From contig JAFGXR010000034.1 in the NCBI GenBank assembly GCA_016936555.1, forward strand, positions 1 to 64,000: a stretch of DNA of 64,000 nt. Direction: 5' to 3'. Source of the DNA: Spirochaetales bacterium (GTDB lineage: Bacteria; Spirochaetota; Spirochaetia; DSM-2461). The notes under the pieces were generated by a model. It ran no database searches and was not told where the DNA came from. It saw nothing but the letters and a program-made list of their open reading frames with translations. The translations under genes and the position numbers were made by a program. This document shows, piece by piece, positions 1 through 8,107 of the stretch (within the stretch, counting starts at the first letter, position 1; each line of letters starts with the position of its first letter).

Positions 1-1032
1 ACTAGTTTGAAATACTTTTTTGAGAAGATTCCTGAGCTTGCCCTTACCTGTGCCGGTTCTCTACTGGGTGTTGTACATGGAGATTCTTCCTTTCCCGTAG
101 GAAAAGTTTCGTTTATGAATCTGTACCCTATGACATTTGAAGAGTTTCTACTGGCTCTAAATGATAATCAATCACTGGATTATATAAACAATCTCTCACT
201 GGAATCGTCCTATCTGCCGGAAATTATTCACAATCATCTCATGGATCGATTAAGGGAATACATGATTACAGGCGGAATGCCTGAAATTGTGGAAGACTAT
301 ATAACTTCAAACGCTTCAAAAATGGAAAAATTTGAAAAAATCAGGATAAAACAAAATGAGCTTCTCACAGCTTATCGAGGAGATTTTGCCAAATATTCGG
401 GAAAAGTTCATGCTAATAGTATAATTTCTGTATTTGAATCGATCCCAGCTCAACTGGCTAAAGATAATAAACGTTTTATTGCTTCAAAAGTGGAAGGTGA
501 AGGAAGGTTTTCCAAATTAAAGTCATCTATTGACTGGCTTCTGGGAGCCGGTCTTCTGATCCAGGTAAAAATTACCAATAGAGGGGAATTACCTCTTTCT
601 GCTTTCACAAAAGATAATTTATTTAAATTGTATTTTTTTGATACCGGTTTACTGGGAGCGCTTGGGGGATTATCCCCCAAAGCTATATATCTGGAACAAA
701 ATCTTTTTGCCACATACAAAGGGGCATTTTGTGAGAATTTTATTGCACAGGAATTTACAGCCTCAGAGGGAAATAAACTCTATTCCTGGATGAATAATAC
801 ATCAGAAGTGGAGTTTCTGCGGGAAATCGATGGAGAGTTGTTTCCGATTGAAGTGAAAGCGGGATTATCGGGAAAACTGAAAAGCCTGAATGTCTATGTT
901 TCCAAATACAATCCGCCTTACAGAACAAGATTCAGCGCAAGGAATCTGGAAATAAACCATCAATCACAAATGCACAGCTATCCTTTATACCTGGCAGGGC
1001 GTTTTCCCCTCAGCGCTTCCACTCCAGAGTGA
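1..1032 (+). CDS. AAA-type ATPase with DUF4143 domain, 5'-truncated by window edge
   Basis: C-terminal part of a predicted P-loop ATPase of the AAA/DUF4143 family, whose cellular role is unknown. The frame is open to base 1. The first visible residues (LKYFFEK, then CAGSLLG and FPVGKVSF) belong to the middle of the family, so the Walker A and B motifs lie outside the window and the TTG at base 7 is not a real start. Visible family landmarks are LYPMTFEEFLLAL, SSIDWLLGAGLL, YFFDTGLLGAL and the nuclease-like FPIEVKAG near the C-terminus. The gene is AT-richer than most of the window, which fits an acquired gene (inference). Its last 23 bases overlap the convergent oxidoreductase gene. Confidence 0.85.
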   Translation, partial: TSLKYFFEKIPELALTCAGSLLGVVHGDSSFPVGKVSFMNLYPMTFEEFLLALNDNQSLDYINNLSLESSYLPEIIHNHLMDRLREYMITGGMPEIVEDYITSNASKMEKFEKIRIKQNELLTAYRGDFAKYSGKVHANSIISVFESIPAQLAKDNKRFIASKVEGEGRFSKLKSSIDWLLGAGLLIQVKITNRGELPLSAFTKDNLFKLYFFDTGLLGALGGLSPKAIYLEQNLFATYKGAFCENFIAQEFTASEGNKLYSWMNNTSEVEFLREIDGELFPIEVKAGLSGKLKSLNVYVSKYNPPYRTRFSARNLEINHQSQMHSYPLYLAGRFPLSASTPE

Positions 1033-2131
1033 AACAGGTTTCGGGGCAGACACTGAGACAAAGCCCGCACCCCGTGCATTTATCCGTATCGACCTGAACC
1101 TTTCCATCCCGCCCTTTCTCAACTGCCCCGAAGATACAGGCCGTCTCACAGAGAGAGCAGCCGGGACGGGGGCAGTTTTTCGCCATCATGGCCACTTTTG
1201 GCTCCAGAATAATCTCATCGAAGGATTTCAGGCGGTTCAGGGCTTTCCCTCTCACTTCATCCAGAGAATTGTATCCTTTGCTCTCCATCCATCCCCGCAG
1301 GTCCTCCAGAATTTCTCCGATAACGCCCAGCCCTTTGAAAATGAGGGCTGACTGCAGCTGGCATGTCGAGGCTCCCAGCATGATGTATTCCAGAAGATGA
1401 TTGAACCGGCTGATCCCCCCGATCCCGGAGACGCTCAGATTCACGGTCTGGCAGATCGTCGCCACGGCACCCAGCCCGATGGGCCGGATGGGATCGCCGG
1501 AATAACCGCCGTATGTGGGCAGAAAGGGACTCATGGAATTGATATCCACTCCCAGAATGGAGCGGATCGTATTAATGGCGCTGATACCGTCGGCCCCCGC
1601 ATCCTCTGCGGCTTTGGCCAGCGCAGCCAGATTATTCACATTGGGCGAGAGTTTGACCATGACGGGAATGTTAACAGCTTCCACCACTTTCCGGACCGTT
1701 TCGTAGAGATTGGGAGGATCGCAGCCCAGAACAGACAGCCCCTCTCCATGGGGAGAGGAAATGCCGAGCTCCAGCGCATCGGCGCCATAGCGCTCCACCG
1801 TCCGCCCGAGAAAAGCCATTTCCGAAGGGCTGTGGGCCAGAATATTAGCTATGACGACCCCTCCGTGCTCCTTGACCATCCCGATCTGCCGTTTCCATTC
1901 CTCCAGGGAATACTCGCTGTAGAGGCGTATATTCTGGAGCGCGCCGTCATGGCCCGTCAGACGGGGCCGGACATTGGGCCGGATCTCATTGAGAATGGTC
2001 TCGGTCACCACAGCGGAAGCCCCGGCATCGAGCGCTTTGATCATCATTTCCCCGCTTCTGGTCAAAGGTCCCGATGAGATGATAAGGGGATTTTTCAGCT
2101 TGATTCCCATTAGTTCGCAGGATAGATCCAT
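1010..2131 (-). CDS. Dihydroorotate dehydrogenase-like flavoprotein with C-terminal 2x[4Fe-4S] domain
   Basis: Predicted cytoplasmic FMN (beta/alpha)8-barrel oxidoreductase of the PyrD/PreA superfamily. The N-terminal GIKLKNPLIISSGPLTRSGE and the phosphate-binding SGIGGISR are typical. The active-site loop reads ELGISSPHGEG rather than the NISCPN of true dihydroorotate dehydrogenases, so the PreA-like (dihydropyrimidine dehydrogenase subunit) branch is closer and the substrate is unproven. The last ~60 residues carry a ferredoxin domain: one canonical cluster motif CTGCGLCLSVCP and one with wider first spacing (CPRPGCSLCETAC). It lies 12 bp downstream of the LacI gene on the same strand, so they are probably co-transcribed. 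The start is supported by a GAGGGA Shine-Dalgarno sequence. Confidence 0.8.
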   Translation of the reverse strand: MDLSCELMGIKLKNPLIISSGPLTRSGEMMIKALDAGASAVVTETILNEIRPNVRPRLTGHDGALQNIRLYSEYSLEEWKRQIGMVKEHGGVVIANILAHSPSEMAFLGRTVERYGADALELGISSPHGEGLSVLGCDPPNLYETVRKVVEAVNIPVMVKLSPNVNNLAALAKAAEDAGADGISAINTIRSILGVDINSMSPFLPTYGGYSGDPIRPIGLGAVATICQTVNLSVSGIGGISRFNHLLEYIMLGASTCQLQSALIFKGLGVIGEILEDLRGWMESKGYNSLDEVRGKALNRLKSFDEIILEPKVAMMAKNCPRPGCSLCETACIFGAVEKGRDGKVQVDTDKCTGCGLCLSVCPETCFTLEWKR

Positions 2132-2142
2132 ATTTTTCTCCC

Positions 2143-3180
2143 TCAGGTCGGCTGATCGAAAATCTCGCTGACCCTGGTTTCGTGACCGCAGGATTTCCGT
2201 ATTTTCAATCTCGGCCGCAGGTATATATTCTGAGCCGGAGGATTTTCCTCATCGGACTCAACTTCTTCAATCAGAATGCGGGCGGAGATAAGACCCATCT
2301 TGTAGACGGGCCAGGAAACAGTAGTAAGCTTGGGCTCCAGGAGTGAAGCCATCCGGATATTATCATAACCTATAACAGAGATGTCATGGGGGATCCGCAG
2401 CCCTTCGGCTTTCAGGGCATCGACGGCCCCCATGGCCATAAGGTCGTTGGCGGCGAAAACCGCATCGGGCAGCGGTGAAAGCTTGAGGAGTTTCAAAGCA
2501 GCCAGATAGCCGCTGTCTACATCATCAGCCCCTTCCACCATCAACTCCTTCGAAACCGCTATGCCTTCGCTCAGGAGGGCTTCGGTATAACCGAGAGTTT
2601 TATCCCGGTTTTCCAGGTGGTCGCCGTCTCCGCCGATATAGGCGATTCTCCGGAAGCCGAGGCTTATCAGATGACTGACAGCCAGATAGGCTCCTTCCCG
2701 GAAATCGGAATAGACGCTGTTTATATTTTCATTGAGAATGTTCTGTCCGAAAAGAACAAGGGGGATTTTTTTCCGCCGGATCTCCTCGAAATCCTCTTCC
2801 TGCAGAAGGGTGAAGGCCAGAATGATCCCGTCGATTTTTTTATCGATGAGCATGCGGATATAATCCTGTTCCTTGCTCCGGCTTTTCTCCGTGTTGCAGA
2901 GAAGGAGATTATATCCCTTCTCATGAGCCACCTGTTCGACGCCCCGGGCGATTTCCATATACTGGGGATTGACGATATCGGGAATAACGAGACCCACCGT
3001 ATGGGACCGCTTGAGATTGAGGCTTCTGGCAAAGACGTTGGGAGAGAAATCCAGCTCCTTCATAATGCGGTCGATATGTTCTTTTGTCTTGGGGGAAACT
3101 CGTTCCGGATGATTTAAAACACGGGACACTGTGGCGACAGAAACCCCGGCTCTCCTGGCTACTTCCCGGATATTCGGCAT
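2143..3180 (-). CDS. LacI-family transcriptional regulator
   Basis: DNA-binding repressor of the LacI/GalR family, 345 residues, the usual length. The helix-turn-helix is at the N-terminus (IREVARRAGVSVATVSRVLN), followed by the hinge PNVFARSLNLKRSHTVGLVIP and a periplasmic-binding-protein-like effector domain ending in the usual YLRPRLKIRKSCG. The effector is not identifiable from sequence. First gene of a two-gene unit with the ferredoxin-type oxidoreductase, which is its likeliest local target. The start has no Shine-Dalgarno sequence. A -10 hexamer ends six bases before the ATG, so the mRNA may be leaderless. Confidence 0.92.
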   Translation of the reverse strand: MPNIREVARRAGVSVATVSRVLNHPERVSPKTKEHIDRIMKELDFSPNVFARSLNLKRSHTVGLVIPDIVNPQYMEIARGVEQVAHEKGYNLLLCNTEKSRSKEQDYIRMLIDKKIDGIILAFTLLQEEDFEEIRRKKIPLVLFGQNILNENINSVYSDFREGAYLAVSHLISLGFRRIAYIGGDGDHLENRDKTLGYTEALLSEGIAVSKELMVEGADDVDSGYLAALKLLKLSPLPDAVFAANDLMAMGAVDALKAEGLRIPHDISVIGYDNIRMASLLEPKLTTVSWPVYKMGLISARILIEEVESDEENPPAQNIYLRPRLKIRKSCGHETRVSEIFDQPT

Positions 3181-3186
3181 AATTTC

Positions 3187-3215
3187 ATACTAACATAACC
3201 TCAATGCCCTTTCCA
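3187..3215 (-). promoter_or_regulatory. Candidate leaderless promoter of the lacI-type gene
   Basis: On the minus strand: TGGAAA (-35, 4/6 match), 17 bp spacer, TAGTAT (-10), then six bases to the ATG at 3180. No purine-rich ribosome site lies between -10 and start. Confidence 0.5.
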
Positions 3216-3236
3216 CACATTTGCTCAAATATATGC

Positions 3237-3248
3237 TACGATAAAATC
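3237..3248 (+). promoter_or_regulatory. Candidate leaderless -10 of the DMT gene
   Basis: TACGAT (3237-3242) followed by six bases and the ATG at 3249. The -35 region is poor (CACACA at 17 bp), so this is the weakest member of the leaderless set. It is divergent from the lacI promoter. Confidence 0.35.
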
Positions 3249-4009
3249 ATGCCCGACTGGTTGATTTACAGCCTCACCGCGACGCTGTTTTACGGAATCA
3301 TGAACTTTCTCTACAAACTGGCCGCCGAGAGGAAATACGTCAATCCCGCGGTCGTTCTGACCGCAGCGGCAACGGTGGTAACCTCTGCCGCTGCCACACT
3401 GGTTATAAACGGAACAGGATTCGGCAGGCTGGCTCCCGCCCTACCCTACGCCCTGGCAAACGGAACCCTTTTCGCCTTCGGAGCCCTTTCCAAATTCAAA
3501 GCGCTGAAACTGGCTCCGGCGTCCATAGTCTTTCCCGTCAACAAGTCGAATATTCTCTTCGTGATTCTTATAGGATTGCTTTTTTTCAATGAATCGCCTT
3601 TGCTCTCCTGGCTGCACTCTGTACATCTTTCTCCATGACTGCGGGAAAACTCGCCTCGACCAGAGTCGACCGGACATCCTATATTCTGCTCTCCTACGGC
3701 ATCGTCGCCATCGTCTCTTCCATAACCTATCTGAGACGAACGACTGAAGATGAGAAAAAAGCAGCATTCCGGGGAGCGGGGGTATTCCTGACAGGAGGAA
3801 CGATCGGGCTGCTGAACTATTTCGGTTACAGACTTGTCCTCTCGTCCTTCGCCGCCGGGAACATGTCTCTCGTTCAACCGGTTCTGGCTCTGTCCATATT
3901 AATACCGATCACCTTGTCGGCCATAATCTACAGAGAGAAGCTGACTTTCATCAGAATAGTCAGCATCGCCCTGACACTGGCCTCAATCCTACTTATAAAA
4001 AGCAGCTGA
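3249..4009 (+). pseudogene. DMT/EamA-family transporter, interrupted by a single-base frameshift
   Basis: Inner-membrane drug/metabolite transporter family gene, about ten transmembrane helices when both halves are joined. The first frame runs from MPDWLIYSLTATLFYG and ends at 3638 after a nonsense tail. The second frame carries MTAGKLAS to IYREKLTFIRIVSIALTLA. Adding one T to the CCTTTGC at 3597-3603 gives continuous FNESPFALLAALCTSFS, so the lesion is a one-base deletion there. A shift at the upstream T7 tract (3580-3586) is excluded by the TGA at 3590 in the second frame. It is either a recent pseudogene or a sequencing error. The substrate is unknown. Confidence 0.8.
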
Positions 4010-4023
4010 TTTAATCGGACTTC

Positions 4024-4605
4024 TTAAGATTCTTCTTTTGAGGAAGATTCCTTGAGAAGTTTGACGAGGAACTTGAAGTCCGGCGTTCCGGCCCGTTCCA
4101 GCAGATAGAAGATCAGGGTTTCGGCATTCAGGATATGAGCGCCCGCTTCTCTGGCGAGATCGAGCCCGTTATGCCACCGCAGAGTCGTGGAGGAGAGGCA
4201 CCCGTCGCTGATAAGCAGAACTTCTTTTCCCTTCCTCCGCAGATCCAGAACGGTCTGGAGAACGCAGATATGGGTTTCCAGCCCGCAGACCACGGCTATA
4301 TCGCGCTCGTTTTCGGCAAAATCCTTCCGGAATTCCTCGCTTCCGAAAGCGCTGAAAGTGATCTTGTCCTTAAAGGAATAACCGGACCAGTGATCCAGGA
4401 CTTCCTGATCGGTCAGCCCCAGCCCCTTCCGGTAGTGGTCCGTACCGATCATGGGGATTCCCAGATGTCCGAACATCCGCACCAGAAGCATGATATTTTT
4501 CTGCGCGGTCTCCCTGTATTTGTCTTTGATCAGAGGGAAAAATTTCTCCTGGTAATCGACCAGAATAAACAGCAGATTGTCCTTTTTAATTTTGTCCCAA
4601 ATCAT
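4024..4605 (-). CDS. Isochorismatase-family cysteine hydrolase
   Basis: Cytoplasmic alpha/beta hydrolase of the isochorismatase/nicotinamidase superfamily, about 193 residues from the chosen start MIWDKIKKDN. The catalytic triad is plausible: Asp in LVDYQEKFF, Lys in the FKDKITFSAFGS region and Cys in GLETHICVLQTVLDL. The start at 4605 overlaps the MATE gene stop (ATGA), indicating translational coupling. The longer open frame beginning further upstream would lie inside the MATE gene and is not used. The substrate cannot be assigned. Confidence 0.85.
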   Translation of the reverse strand: MIWDKIKKDNLLFILVDYQEKFFPLIKDKYRETAQKNIMLLVRMFGHLGIPMIGTDHYRKGLGLTDQEVLDHWSGYSFKDKITFSAFGSEEFRKDFAENERDIAVVCGLETHICVLQTVLDLRRKGKEVLLISDGCLSSTTLRWHNGLDLAREAGAHILNAETLIFYLLERAGTPDFKFLVKLLKESSSKEES

Positions 4606-5954
4606 TGAATAATCCTCATCTCTTTCCAGAAGCCCAGCCTGTAACGGATAAACATGGCCAGCCCCAGAAAAACTACAAAACTGATAAACCCGAGCCATAC
4701 GACCAGGGGGTGTAAAACTAAAACCTTAATCATTATCCACGCCAGTAATGCCAGAATCCAGTGCATGGCCACGGAAATATACATGACCCATTTCGTATCG
4801 CCGGCTCCCCGGAGCGTACCGGAAAATACAAGCTGGACCACATCGGCCATGATATAAATCGAAGCGAGACGCAGCATGGATTTGGAAAGGGAGACGACGG
4901 CCCCGTCGGCCCCCGACAGCCCCCGGGCGAAGACACCGACCAGCGGCCCGGCCAGAAATACAAAAAGCATGACCATGGAAAAGCCGTATACCGCTCCCAC
5001 TTTCATGGCCAGATGTGAAACCCTGAGAGCCCCCTCGGGATTATCGGCTCCCATCTGCTGGCCCACAAGCGACGTTATGGCAAACCCCAATCCCAGCATG
5101 GGAATAAAGGCGATCATATCGTAATTGAAGGTTATTGTCACGGCGGCGGCCACATCGGCCGAATAGGAGTGCATCATCTGGACAAAGAGATTGAAGGCGA
5201 AAACATTGAGAAAGAGCTCGATACCGGCGGGAACGCCATAGCGAAGAAGCTTTCCCATAATGGGCTTATTGAATTTCCAGACCTCCGGACCGTGATGTTC
5301 CCTGTATATCTTATGCCTGAGAAAAGCTATGACGAGAATCAGGCTGATGAGGAAGCTTCCGGCAAGAGTTCCGACGGCCGCTCCGCTGATCCCCATTTCG
5401 GGAAAACCGAATTTCCCGAAAATAAGAACATAATTTACAGGGATATTGATTAACATACCGGCCAGATTGGCATACATGACGGTTCCGGTTTTGCCTATTC
5501 CCAGGAAAAATCCGGCAAATGCCGTCCGGATTAAAGCAAATATACCGCCGAGCATTAATAGGCGGAAATAAGTGGTTTCCAGAACGATCTGCTCGGGAGA
5601 GTGCCCCGAAATCTGAAAAAAACGGCTTACGAGAGGAATAAAAAGAAGCCCAAGGGGATAAAAGAGGACGGACAACCTGATGCCCTGTGTCACAGTGCTG
5701 ACGCAATTGCCCTCCTCTCCGGCTCCGTAGTACTGGGCGGAGAGGGCATTTACATAGCCGACCGTTCCCGTAAAGAGGCTCATAAAAACAAAGGAGGACA
5801 GTCCTCCGCTCATGGCGGCGGAAATATGAGCCTTGCCCAGCCAGGAAAGAAAGAGGCGGTCGGCAAACATCATGACCGTTTCCGAGGCCTGGGAAATAAT
5901 CATGGGCAGAGCGATTATCAATAATGCTTTGAGATCGGGTGTTCTGGAAGACAT
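4602..5954 (-). CDS. MATE-family multidrug/cation antiporter
   Basis: Inner-membrane efflux protein of the MATE (NorM/DinF) family, 450 residues with about twelve predicted helices and the two-fold repeat typical of the family. The N-terminus (LKALLIIALPMIISQASETVMMFADRLFLSWLG) is diagnostic. It probably exports cationic compounds using Na+ or H+. It is the first gene of a two-gene unit with the cysteine hydrolase. There is no Shine-Dalgarno sequence, and the -10 hexamer TATACT ends six bases before the ATG. Confidence 0.92.
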   Translation of the reverse strand: MSSRTPDLKALLIIALPMIISQASETVMMFADRLFLSWLGKAHISAAMSGGLSSFVFMSLFTGTVGYVNALSAQYYGAGEEGNCVSTVTQGIRLSVLFYPLGLLFIPLVSRFFQISGHSPEQIVLETTYFRLLMLGGIFALIRTAFAGFFLGIGKTGTVMYANLAGMLINIPVNYVLIFGKFGFPEMGISGAAVGTLAGSFLISLILVIAFLRHKIYREHHGPEVWKFNKPIMGKLLRYGVPAGIELFLNVFAFNLFVQMMHSYSADVAAAVTITFNYDMIAFIPMLGLGFAITSLVGQQMGADNPEGALRVSHLAMKVGAVYGFSMVMLFVFLAGPLVGVFARGLSGADGAVVSLSKSMLRLASIYIMADVVQLVFSGTLRGAGDTKWVMYISVAMHWILALLAWIMIKVLVLHPLVVWLGFISFVVFLGLAMFIRYRLGFWKEMRIIQ

Positions 5955-5960
5955 AGACTC

Positions 5961-5988
5961 AGTATAGTTCTACATAATCATATGTCCA
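5961..5988 (-). promoter_or_regulatory. Candidate leaderless promoter of the MATE gene
   Basis: Minus strand: TGGACA, 16 bp, TATACT, six bases, ATG. Strong matches to sigma-70 hexamers with no room for a 5' leader. Confidence 0.6.
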
Positions 5989-6047
5989 GTGACAATTTCC
6001 CGAATCAACCACAAAAATTAAAATGAGAAAGAGGATTAACTGCGGTC

Positions 6048-6209
6048 TTACTCGTGACCGGCTTCTTCGCGATACCAGCCGCATTCATCGCAATAGTAGT
6101 AGGAACGTCTGTCCACCAGGTTTTCAGGTGCGTAAGTCAGCGGTTTCTTGCAAACCGGGCAGATGGTCACGGAATTGGTTCCCTGGTTGGTTTCATTCTT
6201 ATCAGGCAT
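6048..6209 (-). CDS. Small zinc-ribbon protein, 53 residues
   Basis: A short gene below usual ORF cut-offs. It starts MPDKNETNQGTNSVTI and carries two Cys pairs, CPVC at residues 17-20 and CDEC at 40-43, with 19 residues between them, as in a treble-clef or rubredoxin-like zinc ribbon. A strong GGAGG lies 7 bases upstream of the ATG. The function is unknown. Such ribbons bind zinc and may act in RNA, DNA or protein binding (family knowledge). It is divergent from the binding-protein gene at 6345 and lies upstream of, on the same strand as, the MATE gene. Confidence 0.75.
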   Translation of the reverse strand: MPDKNETNQGTNSVTICPVCKKPLTYAPENLVDRRSYYYCDECGWYREEAGHE

Positions 6210-6309
6210 AGCTCATCCTCCGAAAAAATAATGAATAAATCTTTATTGAATAATTATCCACCCGTTTTTTCCTGCAGGCAAGTTATAAATACAGAAAAAA
6301 TCAGACAGT

Positions 6310-6338
6310 TTGTTTTTCCTCGCGGAAAAACCTATACT
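6310..6338 (+). promoter_or_regulatory. Candidate leaderless promoter of the binding-protein gene
   Basis: TTGTTT (6310-6315), 17 bp, TATACT (6333-6338), six bases, then GTG at 6345. The GTG is the only start that leaves a proper signal peptide. Confidence 0.6.
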
Positions 6339-6344
6339 ATTTCT

Positions 6345-7109
6345 GTGAAGTTAAAGTTAATTCTTATAACTTTTCTTTTCCTCATCTTTCCCCTTTCCGG
6401 ACAGGAATTATATGTAATGGCAGTTGACTATCCGCCATTTACGGATCAAACCGGCGATGGCTACGGTATGTCTTTCGAGATTATCAGCGCCGCTTTTGAA
6501 AACAGCCGCTTCACTGTAAAACCGGTTTTCTTCCCCCCGGCCCGGTGCGAACTGGATTTCAAATCGGGTAAGTATCCGGTCTCTCTCTACAATAATCTGT
6601 CTTTTCAGGAAAAAGCCAATCTGAAACAGATCCTGATTCAGAGAGTGTCTCTTGTTTTTTATTACAATAGTGAAATTATGGATTTTCAATGGACGGAGCT
6701 TTCCGATCTGAAGGAAAAATCTGTCGGCTTCCTAAGGGCGAACCACAGCACGTCTCTCCGTTCATATCTGGCCGGCATAGGCGTAAGGATTGTCGAAGTG
6801 AACTCAATGGAGCAGGCATTTCAAATGCTGACCCTGGGGAGAATAGACCTCACCGTTTCCGTCGATCTGACAGCCATTAATTTCCTGAACAGCAGGCTAC
6901 CCGGGAGTAATTCCATAAAACAGGCTGAAAAAGCATTTATGGAAATAGAAGGGGGTCCCTGGTTCAATTTCGACCATCCGGACGGAGAAGCCGCCTACCA
7001 GGCCTATAAGGATGGGAAGAAACGGATCATCGATGATGGAACTCTATTAAACATTCTGGAGAAGTATTACGGTAGAGGCATGGTCCCGGACAACACTATT
7101 ATTTATTAG
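6345..7109 (+). CDS. Periplasmic solute-binding protein, family 3 (orphan)
   Basis: About 254 residues starting from GTG. A hydrophobic signal sequence (KLKLILITFLFLIFPLSG) is followed by ELYVMAVDYPPFTD, the N-terminal strand of family 3 (amino-acid type) binding proteins. A second-lobe motif VGFLRANHSTS follows. No ABC permease or ATPase is adjacent, so it may serve a sensor or chemoreceptor, or a remote transporter (inference). The longer frame reaching back to 6054 would bury the signal peptide and overlap the zinc-ribbon gene, so it is rejected. It is convergent with the membrane LuxR gene and overlaps it by 11 bases. Confidence 0.75.
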   Translation: MKLKLILITFLFLIFPLSGQELYVMAVDYPPFTDQTGDGYGMSFEIISAAFENSRFTVKPVFFPPARCELDFKSGKYPVSLYNNLSFQEKANLKQILIQRVSLVFYYNSEIMDFQWTELSDLKEKSVGFLRANHSTSLRSYLAGIGVRIVEVNSMEQAFQMLTLGRIDLTVSVDLTAINFLNSRLPGSNSIKQAEKAFMEIEGGPWFNFDHPDGEAAYQAYKDGKKRIIDDGTLLNILEKYYGRGMVPDNTIIY

Positions 7110-8028
7110 CTGATCCCTTTCCTGTATTGTGAAAAAGATTCAGAAGCTCCCACCGGCTGTTTATGCCGCATTTTTTATAGAGCTGATATACCCTGTGCTT
7201 TATGATACTCAGCGTTGTGTTTCTCTCAAAGGCTATCTCTTTATTGCTTTTCCCCTCGTCAATGGCGATTGCGATCTCCTTTTCCTCATCTGTCAGATGA
7301 TACAAATCAGCAAATTCTCCGGGAAATAATGCGACCCGTCCCTCTTCAGGATTATTCCATTTCCTGCGGAGAAGCAATGGAAGCAGGAACAGATATGCCG
7401 TATAGGGCAAAACCAGAGAAAGGACGAGAGTGACCGGTCTCAACAATTCAAAAGCATAAAAAAGACCGTCGGCAGCCTGACCGAAAGACTGAAGGAGAAG
7501 GAAAACATTAAGCAGAAGATCCTTTTCTCCCCGGAAAACTCTCAGCAGACAGCATAACAATATGATTCCCTTTACGGACAGAATGGGGATGACAGAAAAA
7601 CCCGTGACGTTTCTCAGAGAATAGGGAATGAAAAAGAGCGGGTTCCCCTTCAATAACTGTATATAGGCCAGTATGGAAAAGAAGGCGAAAAAGGCGATTC
7701 CTAGATAAAAGGGAAATGATACTTTTCTCCCCGATAAACGGCCCATTCCCATCAGTAAAAAGAAGTGGGACAGGTAAACGAGAGAACAGTAAACCAGCCC
7801 CCCGCGGGGATGTGAGGAAAACCGCACGGAAAAGATATAGAAACGGCTGAGATCCCCATATCGCGCCAAAGCGAAAATAACGGTTCTGGCCATAATAAGC
7901 GTGACAGCGATGAGAAAAAAAATAACAGTTCTGTTTCGGTGCAGCAGATAGTTCTGAATGAGAATGGCAAGCGCAGCAAAAGCCAGAATCAGAGTTAATA
8001 CCTGTACCAGAAAAATAAAATGAACCAT
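7099..8028 (-). CDS. Membrane-anchored LuxR-type transcriptional regulator
   Basis: 309 residues. The N-terminal ~220 residues form about seven hydrophobic helices. The C-terminus is a LuxR/GerE helix-turn-helix (YHLTDEEKEIAIAIDEGKSNKEIA, then TLSIIKHRVYQLYKKCGINSR). The arrangement suggests a one-component membrane sensor acting directly on DNA. The signal and targets are unknown. The neighbouring convergent binding-protein gene is a possible partner. Candidate leaderless start. Confidence 0.8.
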   Translation of the reverse strand: MVHFIFLVQVLTLILAFAALAILIQNYLLHRNRTVIFFLIAVTLIMARTVIFALARYGDLSRFYIFSVRFSSHPRGGLVYCSLVYLSHFFLLMGMGRLSGRKVSFPFYLGIAFFAFFSILAYIQLLKGNPLFFIPYSLRNVTGFSVIPILSVKGIILLCCLLRVFRGEKDLLLNVFLLLQSFGQAADGLFYAFELLRPVTLVLSLVLPYTAYLFLLPLLLRRKWNNPEEGRVALFPGEFADLYHLTDEEKEIAIAIDEGKSNKEIAFERNTTLSIIKHRVYQLYKKCGINSRWELLNLFHNTGKGSANK

Positions 8029-8034
8029 AAAGGC

Positions 8035-8062
8035 ATTTTAAGCCATCGGAACCAAAGTTCAA
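8035..8062 (-). promoter_or_regulatory. Candidate leaderless promoter of the membrane LuxR gene
   Basis: Minus strand: TTGAAC, 16 bp, TAAAAT, six bases (GCCTTT), ATG. No Shine-Dalgarno sequence. Confidence 0.55.
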
Positions 8063-8107
8063 AGGACGGATTTTCATTTTGGACCTACTCTGGAAATGGA
8101 GGAAATA

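Noticed and set aside
3580-3586. Programmed frameshift at the T7 tract in the DMT gene
   Set aside because: The target frame meets a TGA at 3590-3592 before the conserved sequence resumes, so slippage there cannot restore the protein.
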